From Brucella daejeonensis (GTDB lineage: Bacteria; Pseudomonadota; Alphaproteobacteria; Rhizobiales; Rhizobiaceae), in contig NZ_JACIJG010000001.1 of the NCBI RefSeq assembly GCF_014199265.1, forward strand, positions 186,001-250,000: a DNA stretch of 64,000 bases, read 5' to 3'. Shown here one piece after another: positions 36,347-46,569 of this stretch (position 1 is the first letter of the stretch; each line of letters begins with the position of its first letter). The notes beneath the pieces were generated by a model. It was not told the DNA's origin. It saw only the letters and a program-made list of their open reading frames with translations, and ran no database searches. Both the position numbers and the translations under genes were made by a program.

Positions 36347-37126
36347 TTACCAGGCGGAGATCACCGATCCCTTGAAAGTGGCATCGATGAATTCCTTCAC
36401 TTCGGCGCTGTGATAGGACGAGATCAGCGTCTTCACCCAATCGGCGTCCTTGTCGGCGGTGCGCACGGCGAGAATATTGATATAGGGTGCCTTTTCGCCC
36501 TCGCGCGCCAGCGGGTCCGTTGCCGGATTGAGCCCGGCTTCCATCGCGTAGTTGGTGTTGATGACGGCAGCATCGACATCTTCCATCGAACGCGGAAGCT
36601 GCGCGGCGTCAAGCTCGACGAATTTGAGGTTCTTCGGATTTTCAACGATGTCGAGCGCGCTGACCTTCAGCCCCTTGGACGGATCGACCTTGATAATGCC
36701 GTTCTCGGCGAGGACGAGCAGGGCGCGTCCGCCATTGGTCGGATCGTTGGGGATGGCAATGGTCGTGCCATCGGCCAACTCGGAAATGTCCTTCAGCTTC
36801 TTCGAATAGATTCCCATCGGGAAGTTGACCGTTTCCGCAACGCTTATAATATCGAATTTCCGGTCTGCGACCTGATTGTCGAGATAGGGCTTGTGCTGGA
36901 AGGAATTCGCCTCAAGCGCGCCATCGGCAAGCGCCATGTTCGGAATGACATAGTCCGAAAATTCCTGAATATCGATCTCAAGACCATTTTTCGCGGCGAC
37001 TTCCTTCACCTTCTCCATGATCTGGGCGTGCGGCCCCGGCGTGACGCCGACCCGGACCGTTTTCGCAAGGGCGCTGCCGGCGGTGCAAAGCGCGAAAATG
37101 GTCGCGGCGACAAGTAGTTTACGCAT
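36347..37126 (-). CDS. metQ: methionine ABC transporter substrate-binding protein (NlpA/MetQ family)
   Basis: This 259-residue periplasmic binding protein belongs to the NlpA/MetQ family, which binds D- or L-methionine. It has a signal peptide (residues 1-21, KLLVAATIFALCTAGSALA) with a Cys at residue 14 but no clear lipobox at the cleavage site, so it is probably soluble or only loosely attached. Family motifs include VTPGPHAQIMEKV, EANSFQHKPYLD and NDPTNGGRALLVLAENGII. The ribosome binding site AAAGGAGAT is strong. The metN and metI partners are not adjacent, so they must be elsewhere if the transporter is complete. Confidence 0.88.
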   Translation of the reverse strand: MRKLLVAATIFALCTAGSALAKTVRVGVTPGPHAQIMEKVKEVAAKNGLEIDIQEFSDYVIPNMALADGALEANSFQHKPYLDNQVADRKFDIISVAETVNFPMGIYSKKLKDISELADGTTIAIPNDPTNGGRALLVLAENGIIKVDPSKGLKVSALDIVENPKNLKFVELDAAQLPRSMEDVDAAVINTNYAMEAGLNPATDPLAREGEKAPYINILAVRTADKDADWVKTLISSYHSAEVKEFIDATFKGSVISAW

Positions 37127-37394
37127 GATATCTCCTTTGAAGTCTGCCCCGGCAATCTGGCGAGATGCCCCGAAGCTGTTCCAGCCGATATGGAATCACC
37201 GGAACCAATCCATCCGTTTTAAACATTATTTCACGCAAAACAGCCGGACACTATTGGCCGAAATGCTCTATTCAGCCGGAAATGCAGAAAACACTTCCCT
37301 TGCGGCACAAGTTCAAAATCGGAAGCCAGTTCGCAACCTGTTCCAAAGCGACACAAATTTCGGCTTCACCACGTTCGCGTGCTGTGACAGGCAC

Positions 37395-37419
37395 AAAAAA
37401 AAGCGGCCATAGCCGCTTT
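37395..37419 (-). terminator. rho-independent terminator downstream of irr
   Basis: An 8-bp stem (AAAGCGGC, 37400-37407; GCCGCTTT, 37412-37419) with a 4-base loop. Read on the minus strand it ends in eight T (37395-37402). It lies about 75 bases after irr, with a repeat between. Confidence 0.82.
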
Positions 37420-37433
37420 CTTTCCGATTGGCT

Positions 37434-37484
37434 CTAAGCGTGTCGCGTTCAATCATATTCAGGCATATTCAGGCGGCACACTTT
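37434..37484. repeat. decayed palindromic repeat downstream of irr (module-1 type)
   Basis: CTAAGCGTGTCGCGTTCAATC resembles the left module of the element at 34129. Its partner arm GCGGCACACTTT (37473-37484) pairs with three mismatches. It lies ten bases from the irr stop codon. Confidence 0.6.
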
Positions 37485-37493
37485 CGGGAGACT

Positions 37494-37931
37494 TTAGCGC
37501 CCCTTGCGGCGCAAGCGGACGATGATGTCCACGTTGACGATCTCCATGCCTTCCGGCGCGTCCGGCATGTTGGCGACCGTCGGCTGGCCATGTTCGCCAT
37601 GCGGAATGTCGAACACCACATTTTCCCCTTCGAGGAAGAAATGCTGGTGATCCGAAATATTCGTGTCGAAATAGGTCTTGGAGCCTTCAACCGCGATGAT
37701 GCGCAGCATTCCGGCTTCCGTGAACTGGTGCAGCGTGTTGTACACGGTGGCGAGCGATACCGGCACGTTGGCCATGACAGCTTCTTCGTGGAGGTCTTCG
37801 GCCGACAGATGGCGATCCCCCTGGGCGAAGATCAGGCTCGCAAGCGCAACGCGCTGGCGCGTGGGGCGCAGGCCCGCATGGCGAAGCTGCTCTTCCAGCG
37901 AGACCGTCGAGTGGGTATGTGAAGACTGCAT
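37494..37931 (-). CDS. irr: iron response regulator Irr (Fur family)
   Basis: Irr (145 residues from this start) is a Fur-family regulator that represses or activates heme and iron genes in Rhizobiales and is controlled by heme. Seen are the winged helix (LRHAGLRPTRQRVALASLIF...VSLATVYNTLHQFTEAGML) and the metal/heme region SDHQHFF, where other Irr proteins have HHH or a close variant. The N-terminal heme regulatory motif with a Cys-Pro pair, known from Bradyrhizobium, is absent. The ATG at 37931 has GGTGA upstream; a GTG at 37952 would add seven residues. It is divergent from fabA, a linkage kept in rhizobia. Confidence 0.92.
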   Translation of the reverse strand: MQSSHTHSTVSLEEQLRHAGLRPTRQRVALASLIFAQGDRHLSAEDLHEEAVMANVPVSLATVYNTLHQFTEAGMLRIIAVEGSKTYFDTNISDHQHFFLEGENVVFDIPHGEHGQPTVANMPDAPEGMEIVNVDIIVRLRRKGR

Positions 37932-38193
37932 ATTCACCGTTGGTTCCGTCACAAGCTCGTAGCAAAATCATCAAACGTCAAACGGGCTGTTGCCCATTGC
38001 ATACTGACATTGATATATGCCGTTGCGAAATAACTATCAATAGCCTTGGGAATTGCCCGCTTTTTCGGGTAAACCCCAGCTAAACCCATTACATGATTTT
38101 ACTGCCGGAAACAGTCTGTGGTAGGGATGTTCCGGTGAAACCTACAACGGGCCGGTTGCCGGTCGATAGAGAATAAACCTCAAGGGAGGCGAA

Positions 38194-38712
38194 ATGGCAG
38201 AACAGAAATCGAGCTACGGGTATGAAGAACTCCTGGCCTGCGGGCGTGGCGAGATGTTCGGTCCGGGCAATGCTCAGCTTCCCCTGCCGCCCATGCTGAT
38301 GGTCCACCGCATTACCGAGATTTCGGAAACCGGCGGTGCTTTCGACAAAGGCTATATCCGCGCCGAATATGACGTGAAGCCCGACGACTGGTATTTTCCC
38401 TGCCATTTCCTGGGCAATCCGATCATGCCCGGCTGTCTCGGTCTCGACGGCATGTGGCAATTGACGGGCTTTTTCCTCGGCTGGCTCGGTGAACCGGGCC
38501 GCGGCATGGCTCTCTCGACCGGCGAAGTGAAGTTCAAGGGCATGGTGCGTCCGCATACCAAGCTTCTGCAATATGGCATCGACTTCAAGCGCGTCATGCG
38601 CGGCCGCCTCGTGCTCGGTACGGCGGATGGCTGGCTGAAGGCGGACGGCGAAGAAATCTACCGGGCAACCGACCTGCGCGTCGGCCTGTCCAAGGACAGC
38701 GAATCCAAGTAA
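38194..38712 (+). CDS. fabA: 3-hydroxydecanoyl-ACP dehydratase/isomerase
   Basis: FabA (172 residues) dehydrates 3-hydroxydecanoyl-ACP and isomerises the double bond, starting unsaturated fatty acid synthesis. The active-site His 71 ([13 protein letters not shown]) and Asp 85 (LGLDGMWQL) are in place. AGGGAGG lies four bases before the ATG. It begins fabA-fabB-fabI and is divergent from irr, 262 bases away. Confidence 0.96.
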   Translation: MAEQKSSYGYEELLACGRGEMFGPGNAQLPLPPMLMVHRITEISETGGAFDKGYIRAEYDVKPDDWYFPCHFLGNPIMPGCLGLDGMWQLTGFFLGWLGEPGRGMALSTGEVKFKGMVRPHTKLLQYGIDFKRVMRGRLVLGTADGWLKADGEEIYRATDLRVGLSKDSESK

Positions 38713-38757
38713 GTCGGAAAGCCACCATTATCAGCGGATAGCTGACAGTTTCGAAGG

Positions 38758-38798
38758 GCGCGGCTGCGGAAAAATGAACAGTTTTCATGCCGCCGCGC
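38758..38798. other. hairpin in the fabA-fabB gap
   Basis: GCGCGGC (38758-38764) pairs with GCCGCGC (38792-38798), with an inner ATGAA/TTCAT pair. There is no T tract, so it looks more like an mRNA-processing or stability structure than a terminator. Confidence 0.5.
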
Positions 38799-38894
38799 TC
38801 AAAACATGCGAAGATCGCACCTATGTAACCGTGAACGGGCGGCAGCTTGCAGCATGAGCGCGCCGCTCACGGCACAGGTGTAAAGGAGAACGCG

Positions 38895-40118
38895 ATGCGG
38901 CGTGTGGTCGTAACGGGTATGGGGATCGTATCCTCGATTGGTAACAACACCGAAGAAGTCACGACTTCGCTGCGCGAGGCCAGATCCGGTATTTCCCGCG
39001 CCGAGGAGTATGCGGAACTGGGTTTCCGTTGTCAGGTGCACGGTGCGCCGAAAATCGACGTTGAAGCGCTGGTAGACCGTCGCGCCATGCGTTTCCATGG
39101 TCGCGGGACGGCGTGGAACCACGTCGCCATGGACCAGGCGATTGCGGATGCGGGACTTTCGGAAGAGGAAGTCTCCAACGACCGCACCGGCATCATCATG
39201 GGATCGGGCGGGCCTTCGACCCGCACCATCGCCGATTCCGCCGATATCACCCGTGAGAAAGGCCCCAAGCGCGTCGGCCCCTTCGCCGTTCCGAAAGCCA
39301 TGAGTTCGACCGCTTCGGCGACGCTTGCCACCTTCTTCAAGATCAAGGGCATCAACTATTCGATCTCGTCGGCCTGCGCGACCTCGAACCATTGCATCGG
39401 CAATGCCTTCGAGATGATCCAGTACGGCAAGCAGGACCGCATGTTCGCGGGCGGCTGCGAGGACCTCGACTGGACGCTTTCGGTGCTCTTCGACGCCATG
39501 GGAGCTATGTCCTCCAAATATAACGACACGCCCTCCACCGCTTCGCGCGCCTATGACAAGAACCGCGACGGCTTTGTGATCGCGGGCGGCGCCGGCGTTC
39601 TGGTGCTGGAAGACCTCGAAACCGCGCTCGCGCGCGGCGCCAAGATCTATGGTGAAATCGTCGGTTACGGCGCGACTTCGGACGGCTACGACATGGTTGC
39701 TCCTTCCGGCGAAGGCGCGATCCGCTGCATGAAGATGGCGCTTTCGACCGTCAAGACCAAGATCGACTACATCAACCCGCACGCTACATCGACACCTGCC
39801 GGTGATGCGCCGGAAATCGAGGCCATCCGCCAGATTTTCGGATCCGGCGACGCCTGCCCGCCGATTGCCGCCACCAAGTCGCTGACCGGCCATTCGCTGG
39901 GTGCAACCGGCGTACAGGAGGCGATCTATTCGCTCCTGATGATGCACAACAATTTCATCTGCGAAAGCGCGCATATCGAAGAACTGGACCCCGCCTTCGC
40001 GGACATGCCAATCGTGCGCAAGCGCATCGACAATGCTCAGCTCAACACCGTGCTCTCCAATTCCTTCGGGTTTGGCGGCACCAATGCGACGCTGGTGTTC
40101 CAGCGTTACCAGAGCTGA
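38895..40118 (+). CDS. fabB: 3-oxoacyl-ACP synthase I
   Basis: FabB (407 residues) elongates acyl-ACP and is needed for unsaturated fatty acids together with FabA. The catalytic Cys 161 ([12 protein letters not shown]) and the two His ([11 protein letters not shown] and [12 protein letters not shown]) are present. AAAGGAG precedes the ATG by six bases. The frame upstream of 38895 is open but not family-like. It lies 182 bases after fabA and 13 bases before fabI. Confidence 0.95.
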   Translation: MRRVVVTGMGIVSSIGNNTEEVTTSLREARSGISRAEEYAELGFRCQVHGAPKIDVEALVDRRAMRFHGRGTAWNHVAMDQAIADAGLSEEEVSNDRTGIIMGSGGPSTRTIADSADITREKGPKRVGPFAVPKAMSSTASATLATFFKIKGINYSISSACATSNHCIGNAFEMIQYGKQDRMFAGGCEDLDWTLSVLFDAMGAMSSKYNDTPSTASRAYDKNRDGFVIAGGAGVLVLEDLETALARGAKIYGEIVGYGATSDGYDMVAPSGEGAIRCMKMALSTVKTKIDYINPHATSTPAGDAPEIEAIRQIFGSGDACPPIAATKSLTGHSLGATGVQEAIYSLLMMHNNFICESAHIEELDPAFADMPIVRKRIDNAQLNTVLSNSFGFGGTNATLVFQRYQS

Positions 40119-40131
40119 CGGAGAGGGACAT

Positions 40132-40950
40132 ATGGAAGGTTTGATGAAGGGAAAACGCGGCCTGATCATGGGGGTCGCGAATAATCATTCTCTCGCCTGG
40201 GGAATTTCAAAACAACTTGCAGCGCAGGGCGCGGAACTGGCCTTCACCTATCAGGGCGATGCACTCGGCAAGCGCGTGAAGCCGCTCGCCGAACAGGTCG
40301 GCTCGGACTTCGTGCTGCCCTGCGATGTGGAAGACATCGCCACCGTCGATGCGGTTTTTGCGGAAATCGAGAAAAAGTGGGGCAAGCTCGATTTCATCGT
40401 TCACGCCATCGGCTTTTCCGACAAGACGGAACTGAAGGGCCGTTACGCCGATGTCACCACGCGGGAAAATTTCAGCCGCACCATGGTGATCTCCGCCTAT
40501 TCCTTCACGGAAGTCGCGCAGCGCGCCGAAAAGCTCATGAAGGACGGCGGCTCGATCCTGACGCTGACCTATGGCGGCTCGACCCGCACGATTCCGAACT
40601 ACAATGTCATGGGCGTCGCCAAAGCGGCTCTTGAGGCCATGGTGCGTTATCTGGCCGCCGATTACGGCCCGCAGAACATCCGCGTCAACGCGATCTCGGC
40701 TGGTCCCGTGCGCACGCTGGCCGGCGCCGGCATTGGCGATGCACGCGCCATCTTCAGCTATCAGCGCCGCAATTCGCCGCTGCGCCGCACCGTCGATATC
40801 GATGATGTCGGCAAATCGGCCGTCTATCTTCTGTCCGATCTGTCGAGCGGTGTGACCGGCGAAATCCATTATGTGGATTCGGGCTACAACATCGTCTCCA
40901 TGCCGACGCTGGACGAGTTGAAAAGCTCGGATGCAGAACGCGGCGAATAA
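40132..40950 (+). CDS. fabI: enoyl-ACP reductase (NADH), FabI
   Basis: FabI (272 residues) reduces enoyl-ACP in the last step of each fatty acid cycle and is the triclosan target. It shows the FabI-type nucleotide motif GVANNHSLAWGIS at residues 14-26, and the catalytic Tyr 157 and Lys 164 in YNVMGVAK, spaced by six residues as in the FabI subgroup of short-chain reductases. GGAGAGG is present before the ATG. A strong terminator follows. Confidence 0.95.
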   Translation: MEGLMKGKRGLIMGVANNHSLAWGISKQLAAQGAELAFTYQGDALGKRVKPLAEQVGSDFVLPCDVEDIATVDAVFAEIEKKWGKLDFIVHAIGFSDKTELKGRYADVTTRENFSRTMVISAYSFTEVAQRAEKLMKDGGSILTLTYGGSTRTIPNYNVMGVAKAALEAMVRYLAADYGPQNIRVNAISAGPVRTLAGAGIGDARAIFSYQRRNSPLRRTVDIDDVGKSAVYLLSDLSSGVTGEIHYVDSGYNIVSMPTLDELKSSDAERGE

Positions 40951-40964
40951 GCCGAACGACATAT

Positions 40965-40994
40965 AAAAAAGCCGCCCTCAGAGGCGGCTTTTTT
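40965..40994. terminator. bidirectional terminator between fabI and the methyltransferase gene
   Basis: A long stem (AAAAAAGCCGCC, 40965-40976; GGCGGCTTTTTT, 40983-40994) with a 6-base loop has T tracts on both strands, serving both convergent genes. Confidence 0.92.
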
Positions 40995-40997
40995 GTT

Positions 40998-42029
40998 TCA
41001 CTTCTTGGCGTCGAAAACCTTGAAACCGTCGGCTTCCGCCAGAGGCGTCACCGTCTTGAACAGACCTTTCAGCGTCGTCTCGTAAGGCAATTGCCGATTG
41101 GCGACCATCAACAGCCGTCCGCCCGGTTTGAGGCGTGAAGCGGCAGCCGCGATAAAGCTTTGGCCCAGCGACACATCCGTCACGCGGCCCTCATGGAATG
41201 GCGGGTTCATGATGACCGTGTCATAAATGCCCGGCAGTTTTTCGCTCGTCACATCGAACCAGTTGAAGCCAAGCGGCACGGATGCGCCAAGGCGCTCCAG
41301 ATTGCCGCGCGCGGCTTCCAGCGCTTCGTAATCGGCCTCGAAAAGATCGATTGCCTTGATGCGGTCGGCATATTTGAGGCATTGCGCCGCCAGATAGCCC
41401 CAGCCCGCGCCAAGATCGGCGACATGACCGAACACGATCTTTTCCATATGTTCCGCCAGAAGCGCCGATCCCTTGTCGATGGCTCCATGCGAAAACATGC
41501 CGGGCTCGGTGCGGAACACATCGTCAATCGCGCTTTCGCCCGGACGTAAGCCCGCAATGAAGGCATCGTCCAGATCGGCGGGGCGTTGCAGCCAGAAGGC
41601 TACCGCGTGGTTCTTCGACATGCGATCGCTGATTTCGGTAATATTGGCGACCCATTTGCGGAAACTATCGACGCCGAGCTTCTTGTCGCCCGACACGACG
41701 ATCCACCCACCCGGCTCAACCCGCGCCAGAAGCTCGGAAAACCATGCCTCGTTGCGTCCGCGATGTTTTCCGAGCACCAGTAGCCCGCCGGAGAAACGGC
41801 CGTCTGCGGCCAATCTCGGCACGGTGCGGAAACCTTCCTTTTCAAGCGCCAGCCAGTCGGGACGCCACGGTTGCAGGCAGGTCAGTGCCTGCTTCCATTC
41901 CGGCTCCAGAAGCCGGTCAGCGGAAAGGCCGCAGGCGAGGAAAGATTGTCCTTCTTCGGGCATATCCAGAATGCCCTGATCGAAGGGGAGAAAAAGAGTT
42001 TTTTGCGCCGGTGTCATCATGGGCACCAT
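40998..42029 (-). CDS. RsmC/RlmG-type methyltransferase small-domain protein
   Basis: This 343-residue protein has two halves like RsmC: an N-terminal degenerate domain and a C-terminal SAM-dependent methyltransferase with VADLGAGWGYLAAQCLKY (motif I, about residue 202) and the catalytic motif NPPFHEG. NPPF indicates methylation of an exocyclic amino group on a base, most likely guanine N2 of 16S rRNA as in RsmC. Exact RNA target is inferred. ATGs at 42020 and 42017 are alternative starts. Convergent with fabI. Confidence 0.85.
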   Translation of the reverse strand: MVPMMTPAQKTLFLPFDQGILDMPEEGQSFLACGLSADRLLEPEWKQALTCLQPWRPDWLALEKEGFRTVPRLAADGRFSGGLLVLGKHRGRNEAWFSELLARVEPGGWIVVSGDKKLGVDSFRKWVANITEISDRMSKNHAVAFWLQRPADLDDAFIAGLRPGESAIDDVFRTEPGMFSHGAIDKGSALLAEHMEKIVFGHVADLGAGWGYLAAQCLKYADRIKAIDLFEADYEALEAARGNLERLGASVPLGFNWFDVTSEKLPGIYDTVIMNPPFHEGRVTDVSLGQSFIAAAASRLKPGGRLLMVANRQLPYETTLKGLFKTVTPLAEADGFKVFDAKK

Positions 42030-42054
42030 CCATGGTCCCGAAACCTTCCATGCG

Positions 42055-42086
42055 CAACAAAAAAGCGCGCCATGAAGGCGCGCTTT
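42055..42086 (-). terminator. rho-independent terminator after pnp
   Basis: A 10-bp stem (AAAGCGCGCC, 42062-42071; GGCGCGCTTT, 42077-42086) with a 5-base loop is followed by six T on the minus strand. It ends the long translation operon. Confidence 0.9.
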
Positions 42087-42110
42087 CCCATAAGTCCGAA
42101 GGAACCGAGC

Positions 42111-44255
42111 TTATTCAGCGTCAGCTTCTTCCTTCTTCTTTTCGGCAACGATTTCCTTGCCGGTTTCCTGATCGACGACTTTCATCGACAGGCGAACCTT
42201 GCCGCGTTCATCGAAGCCCATCAGCTTGACCCAGACCTTCTGGCCTTCCTTGACCACATCGGTGGTCTTGGCAACGCGGTCGGCGGCGAGCTGCGAGATG
42301 TGAACCAGACCGTCACGCGGGCCGAAGAAGTTCACGAAAGCGCCGAAGTCGGCAGTCTTGACGACCGTGCCTTCGTAGATTTCGCCGACTTCCGGCTCAG
42401 CCACGATGGAATGGATCCACTTCTTGGCGGCTTCGATTTCCTTGCCGTTGGACGAAGCGATCTTCACCGTGCCATCGTCCTCGATGTTGATCTTGGCGCC
42501 GGTCTTTTCCACGATTTCGCGGATAACCTTGCCGCCGGAACCGATCACGTCGCGGATCTTGTCGGTCGGAATGTTCATGACTTCGATGCGCGGAGCGAAT
42601 TCGCCCAGCTCGTCACGCGACGAAGAAAGGGCCTGGGCCATTTCGCCGAGGATATGGATGCGTCCGCCCTTGGCCTGCTCCAGAGCGACCTTCATGATCT
42701 CTTCGGTGATACCGTCGATCTTGATGTCCATCTGCAACGAGGTGATGCCGTTTTCCGTACCGGCCACCTTGAAATCCATGTCGCCGAGGTGATCCTCGTC
42801 GCCAAGAATGTCGGACAGAACGGCGAAACGCTCGCCTTCCTTGATCAGGCCCATGGCGATACCGGCAACGGGACGTGCCAGCGGAACGCCTGCATCCATC
42901 AGCGCCAGCGAAGTGCCGCAGACGGTTGCCATCGAGGACGAACCGTTCGATTCGGTGATCTCGGATACGGCGCGGATCGTGTAGGGGAACTGCTCGGCGG
43001 CAGGCAGCATCGGATGGATGGCGCGCCATGCCAGCTTGCCGTGACCGATTTCACGACGGCCCGGCGAACCCATGCGGCCCGTTTCACCAACCGAATAGGG
43101 CGGGAAGTTGTAGTGCAGCATGAAGGGCTGCTTGTAGGTGCCCGTCAGCGCGTCAATCATCTGTTCGTCTTCGCCGGTGCCGAGCGTGGCGACGACGATG
43201 GCCTGCGTTTCACCGCGGGTGAACAGGGCCGAGCCGTGGGTGCGCGGCAGAAGGCCGACTTCCGAAACGATCGGACGAACGGTCTTCAGATCGCGACCGT
43301 CGATGCGGTTGCCGGTGTCGAGAATGTTCCAGCGAACGATCTTGGCCTGCAGATGCTTGAAGACGGTGCCGAACTGCTCGCCCGAAAACTCAGGCTCTTC
43401 CACACCTTCGGGGAAGAAATGCGCCTTGGCCTTCGCCTTGGCGGCGTCAACGGCGGCATAACGGGCCTGCTTTTCGGTGATCTTGTAAGCGTCGCGCAGG
43501 TCGCCTTCGACAACGGCCAGCATCTTGGCTTCGAGGTCCGACAGGTCTTCCGGCAGGAAGTCGCGCGGCTCCTTGGCAGCAACTTCCGCGAGCTTGATGA
43601 TCGCGTCGATCACCGGCTGGAAGCCCTTATGGCCGAACATGACAGCGCCGAGCATGACGTCTTCCGGCAGTTCCTGTGCTTCGGATTCAACCATCAGCAC
43701 GGCTTCCGACGTACCGGCGACAACCAGGTCGAGCTTCGATTCCGGCATTTCGTCGATATTCGGGTTCAGCACATATTCGCCGTCGATGTAGCCGACGCGC
43801 GCGCCGCCGATCGGCCCCATGAAGGGAACGCCCGAAATGGTAAGCGCTGCGGAAGCGGCAACCATCGACAGAACGTCGGGGTCGTTTTCCAGATCGTGCT
43901 GGACGACAGTGATCACGACCTGCGTGTCGTTCTTGTAGCCATCGACGAAGAGCGGACGGATCGGACGGTCGATCAGGCGCGAAACCAGCGTTTCGTTTTC
44001 GCTCGGACGGCCTTCACGCTTGAAGTAACCACCGGGAATCTTGCCGGCGGCATAGGTCTTTTCCTGGTAGTTGACGGTCAGCGGAAAGAAATCCTGACCG
44101 GGCTTGGGTTCCTTGGCAGAAACGACAGTCGCCAGAACGATGGTTTCGCCATAGGTTGCCAGAACCGCGCCGTCAGCCTGACGCGCGATCTTGCCGGTTT
44201 CGAGCGTGAGCGGACGTCCGCCCCATTCGATTTCCACTTTGTGGGTATTGAACAT
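42111..44255 (-). CDS. pnp: polyribonucleotide nucleotidyltransferase (PNPase)
   Basis: PNPase (714 residues) degrades RNA 3' to 5' by phosphorolysis. Two RNase PH domains (about residues 1-145 and 290-530; core motifs [14 protein letters not shown] and [21 protein letters not shown]-like segment), a KH domain (near 555-610, [18 protein letters not shown]) and an S1 domain (near 620-690, [15 protein letters not shown]) are in the usual order. The acidic/lysine tail is typical. It ends the operon rimP-nusA-ylxR-infB-rbfA-truB-rpsO-pnp, 308 bases after rpsO. Confidence 0.97.
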   Translation of the reverse strand: MFNTHKVEIEWGGRPLTLETGKIARQADGAVLATYGETIVLATVVSAKEPKPGQDFFPLTVNYQEKTYAAGKIPGGYFKREGRPSENETLVSRLIDRPIRPLFVDGYKNDTQVVITVVQHDLENDPDVLSMVAASAALTISGVPFMGPIGGARVGYIDGEYVLNPNIDEMPESKLDLVVAGTSEAVLMVESEAQELPEDVMLGAVMFGHKGFQPVIDAIIKLAEVAAKEPRDFLPEDLSDLEAKMLAVVEGDLRDAYKITEKQARYAAVDAAKAKAKAHFFPEGVEEPEFSGEQFGTVFKHLQAKIVRWNILDTGNRIDGRDLKTVRPIVSEVGLLPRTHGSALFTRGETQAIVVATLGTGEDEQMIDALTGTYKQPFMLHYNFPPYSVGETGRMGSPGRREIGHGKLAWRAIHPMLPAAEQFPYTIRAVSEITESNGSSSMATVCGTSLALMDAGVPLARPVAGIAMGLIKEGERFAVLSDILGDEDHLGDMDFKVAGTENGITSLQMDIKIDGITEEIMKVALEQAKGGRIHILGEMAQALSSSRDELGEFAPRIEVMNIPTDKIRDVIGSGGKVIREIVEKTGAKINIEDDGTVKIASSNGKEIEAAKKWIHSIVAEPEVGEIYEGTVVKTADFGAFVNFFGPRDGLVHISQLAADRVAKTTDVVKEGQKVWVKLMGFDERGKVRLSMKVVDQETGKEIVAEKKKEEADAE

Positions 44256-44353
44256 ATCTTGTCCTCATAAGGAGCCGCCGCGCAAATGCGCTCGGGCGGT
44301 ATCCTGGTTGGCGAACTGGCCACGGGCAAGACAACGGGAAGTTCGCTTTTCCT

Positions 44354-44400
44354 GGGCACGATCTTATCCGAAAAGTCTGCAACTTTTCCGGATCATGCCC
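44354..44400. repeat. short palindromic repeat in the pnp leader
   Basis: GGGCACGATC (44354-44363) pairs with GATCATGCCC (44391-44400) with one wobble, and an inner CCGAAAAG/CTTTTCCGG-like pair. It belongs to the same loose family as the elements at 34129, 35325 and 46570. Confidence 0.7.
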
Positions 44401-44519
44401 TGGCACGAACTGCCTGCAATCCTGCCCCATGACGGGTCCATATCATGAGCCTCTTCGGCTCCCTGGCACCCGATCCGGCTTTTCCTGCCGGAACGAGACA
44501 AAGGGCAAAAGCCCTATTC

Positions 44520-44555
44520 AAAAACCAAACGGGCGACGTTTTGAGGCGTCGCCCG
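44520..44555 (-). terminator. rho-independent terminator after rpsO
   Basis: A perfect 9-bp stem (CGGGCGACG, 44530-44538; CGTCGCCCG, 44547-44555) with an 8-base loop, followed by T-rich sequence on the minus strand, nine bases after the rpsO stop. Confidence 0.85.
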
Positions 44556-44563
44556 ATCAAACC

Positions 44564-44833
44564 TTAGCGGCGCAGGCCGAGACGGCTGATCAGCGCCTGG
44601 TAACGCGCATGGTCGATGCCCTTGACATAGTCAAGCAGACGACGACGCTGCGAAACCAGCTTCAGAAGGCCGCGACGCGAATGATTGTCATTCTTGTGGC
44701 CCTTGAAGTGTTCGGTGAGGTTGGCGATACGCTCGGAAAGAACGGCAACCTGTACTTCAGGAGAACCGGTGTCGCCTTCCTTGGTGGCGTATTCCTTGAT
44801 AAGTGCTTGCTTGCGCTCAGCAGTAATCGACAT
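44564..44833 (-). CDS. rpsO: 30S ribosomal protein S15
   Basis: S15 (89 residues) binds 16S rRNA and bridges the subunits. The sequence is typical: [52 protein letters not shown] and [22 protein letters not shown]. It lies between truB and pnp as in most bacteria. Confidence 0.97.
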   Translation of the reverse strand: MSITAERKQALIKEYATKEGDTGSPEVQVAVLSERIANLTEHFKGHKNDNHSRRGLLKLVSQRRRLLDYVKGIDHARYQALISRLGLRR

Positions 44834-45005
44834 CGTAACACCCTTTCTAGATGAGAGGAAAACCAGACGCCCGGGCCGGGATGTCGTCCAGCGCGGGCCA
44901 TTTCAACGATCGAACCTGCATATCTGCATGATCGCTGCTGGGCCATATAGTGCAAAAATGGCCCAAATACCAGCGCGAAATGATCCGGCCCTGTTTCAGC
45001 TCCGC

Positions 45006-45980
45006 TCAACCCGCCGTGAAAACCCGTTTCGGCTTGAACTGCCCGTGCTCGACATAGCCGATGGCAAGCAGCTTGCCGCGAGACGTCGCACAAGCCTCAT
45101 CCGCCTCAAGCGGCGCATCGCGACCGCGCAGGATCACCGGATTGCCCAGACGGACACGCTGGGCCTGATCCTCGCTCAAGGGCACCTGTGGCAGGCAATC
45201 AAGCGCGGCGCCCGTATCGATCACCAGCGCATCAAGCCCGGAAAAATCGCGGCGTGACGCGGGTTCGACGATATTGCCGTCTTCGTCCTTGGGCGGAAGC
45301 GGCGGCCACACGGCTTCCATCTCGGCAAGCGTCACGAAATCTTCCTCGGTGAACGGGGCAACCTCAATACGGCGCAGTTCCGAAATATGGCCGAAACAGC
45401 CAAGATCGCGCCCCATATCGCGGGCGAGCGAGCGCACATAGGTGCCCTTGGAGCATTCGACCTCGAATTCCGTGCGATTCTCGTCCGGGAAAGCCACGAT
45501 CTCCAGACGGTCGATCTCGACTTCACGCGCCGGGATTTCCACGACCTCGCCTTCACGCGCCAGATCGTAGGCGCGCTCGCCGTCGATCTTGATCGCCGAA
45601 AACTGCGGCGGAATCTGCGAAATCACGCCGGTATAATTGGGCAAAAGCGCCTCGACATCGGCCTGCGACGGGCGCTTGTCGGAAGTCTTTGTCGGCTGGC
45701 CTTCCAGATCGTCGGTGGAACGTTCCTCGCCCCAGGTCACCGTGAAACGGTAGACCTTGGTGCCGTCCATCACATAAGGCACGGTCTTGGTGGCTTCACC
45801 GAGCGCGATCGGCAACATGCCGGAAGCCAGCGGATCGAGCGTACCGGCATGTCCCGCCTTTTCGGCATTGAACAGCCACTTGATCTTCGAGACCGCTTCG
45901 GTCGAACCCATCCCCTTCGGCTTGTCGAAAATGACCCAGCCGGATACCGGACGACCTTTTTTCTTGCCTCGTCTTGCCAT
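45006..45980 (-). CDS. truB: tRNA pseudouridine-55 synthase
   Basis: TruB (324 residues) makes pseudouridine 55 in the T loop of tRNAs. The catalytic Asp is in [12 protein letters not shown] (about residues 42-53), following the N-terminal [16 protein letters not shown]-terminal extension that looks like a TruB_C/PUA-type domain is present. It begins three bases after the rbfA stop, so they are tightly linked. Confidence 0.96.
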   Translation of the reverse strand: MARRGKKKGRPVSGWVIFDKPKGMGSTEAVSKIKWLFNAEKAGHAGTLDPLASGMLPIALGEATKTVPYVMDGTKVYRFTVTWGEERSTDDLEGQPTKTSDKRPSQADVEALLPNYTGVISQIPPQFSAIKIDGERAYDLAREGEVVEIPAREVEIDRLEIVAFPDENRTEFEVECSKGTYVRSLARDMGRDLGCFGHISELRRIEVAPFTEEDFVTLAEMEAVWPPLPPKDEDGNIVEPASRRDFSGLDALVIDTGAALDCLPQVPLSEDQAQRVRLGNPVILRGRDAPLEADEACATSRGKLLAIGYVEHGQFKPKRVFTAG

Positions 45981-45983
45981 GCT

Positions 45984-46433
45984 TTATTCGTCTCCATTGC
46001 GGGAGGTTTCATCCTCACCGTCCTTGTCATCATCATGCACGAGATCGCGCGCCACTTCCGGCGAACGCAGGAGAGCGTCGATCCTGGAAAAATTGTCAAA
46101 GCTTGTGTCGGAGCGGAAACGGAACTCCGGCATATATTTCATCTGGCCGAGAACCGGTGCCATGCGACCGCGAATGAATTTCGCGTTTGCCGCCAGGGCC
46201 TTGACCACGGCTTGCGGATCCGTGTCGCCAAGCGGAGCGATGAAGCAGGTCGCGATCTTCAGATCCGGCGACATGCGCACTTCCGAAACGGAAATGACGG
46301 TGTGCGTCAGCAGATCGTCGCGGATTTCGCCGCGCTGGAGCAACTGCGCCAAAGCGTGACGCACCTGTTCGCCGACGCGAAGCTGGCGTTGGGAAAGGCC
46401 GCCTGAGCCTTTCGTGTCATGTGAACGTGCCAT
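45984..46433 (-). CDS. rbfA: ribosome-binding factor A
   Basis: RbfA (149 residues) is a KH-type 30S maturation factor. It shows the family start ([23 protein letters not shown]), [20 protein letters not shown] and the C-terminal [19 protein letters not shown], followed by an acidic tail. ATG 46433 is chosen because GGGA lies at good spacing; ATG 46439 is possible. It is separated from infB by a 225-base hairpin-rich spacer. Confidence 0.95.
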   Translation of the reverse strand: MARSHDTKGSGGLSQRQLRVGEQVRHALAQLLQRGEIRDDLLTHTVISVSEVRMSPDLKIATCFIAPLGDTDPQAVVKALAANAKFIRGRMAPVLGQMKYMPEFRFRSDTSFDNFSRIDALLRSPEVARDLVHDDDKDGEDETSRNGDE

Positions 46434-46461
46434 GATCATATCCCGATAGGCGACACCAGAA

Positions 46462-46484
46462 CCGGGCGTTTTGACAACACCCGG
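46462..46484 (-). other. hairpin just upstream of rbfA
   Basis: CCGGG (46462-46466) pairs with CCCGG (46480-46484), continued by GTT/AAC and one U-G wobble when read on the minus strand. It lies about 28 bases before the rbfA start codon. Confidence 0.5.
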
Positions 46485-46569
46485 AAATAGAGCCCAAATT
46501 GAAAATTACAGTCTACCACGATCCAGACGGGAGTCAGACCCTCGGAACCGGGTACAAGTTCTCTTGAAC

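Larger units (their letters stand above)
37127..37493. other. 367-base intergenic region between metQ and irr
   Basis: It contains the metQ leader, the irr terminator (37395-37419) and a decayed palindromic repeat (37434-37484). I compared the metQ leader by eye with the SAM-II riboswitch pattern and found no match. No gene is seen. Confidence 0.6.
44256..44563. other. 308-base intergenic region between rpsO and pnp
   Basis: It contains the rpsO terminator (44520-44555) and a palindromic repeat (44354-44400). In many bacteria pnp has its own promoter and an RNase III-processed leader here; I cannot locate a promoter by eye. No gene is seen. Confidence 0.6.

Noticed and set aside
37127-37260. 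Possible SAM-II riboswitch in the metQ leader
   Set aside because: The conserved SAM-II core with its pseudoknot could not be found; only a weak GTTCC/GGAAC hairpin is visible.
41871-44270. 799-codon open frame on the plus strand opposite pnp
   Set aside because: Same reason: antisense shadow of pnp without recognisable protein features.
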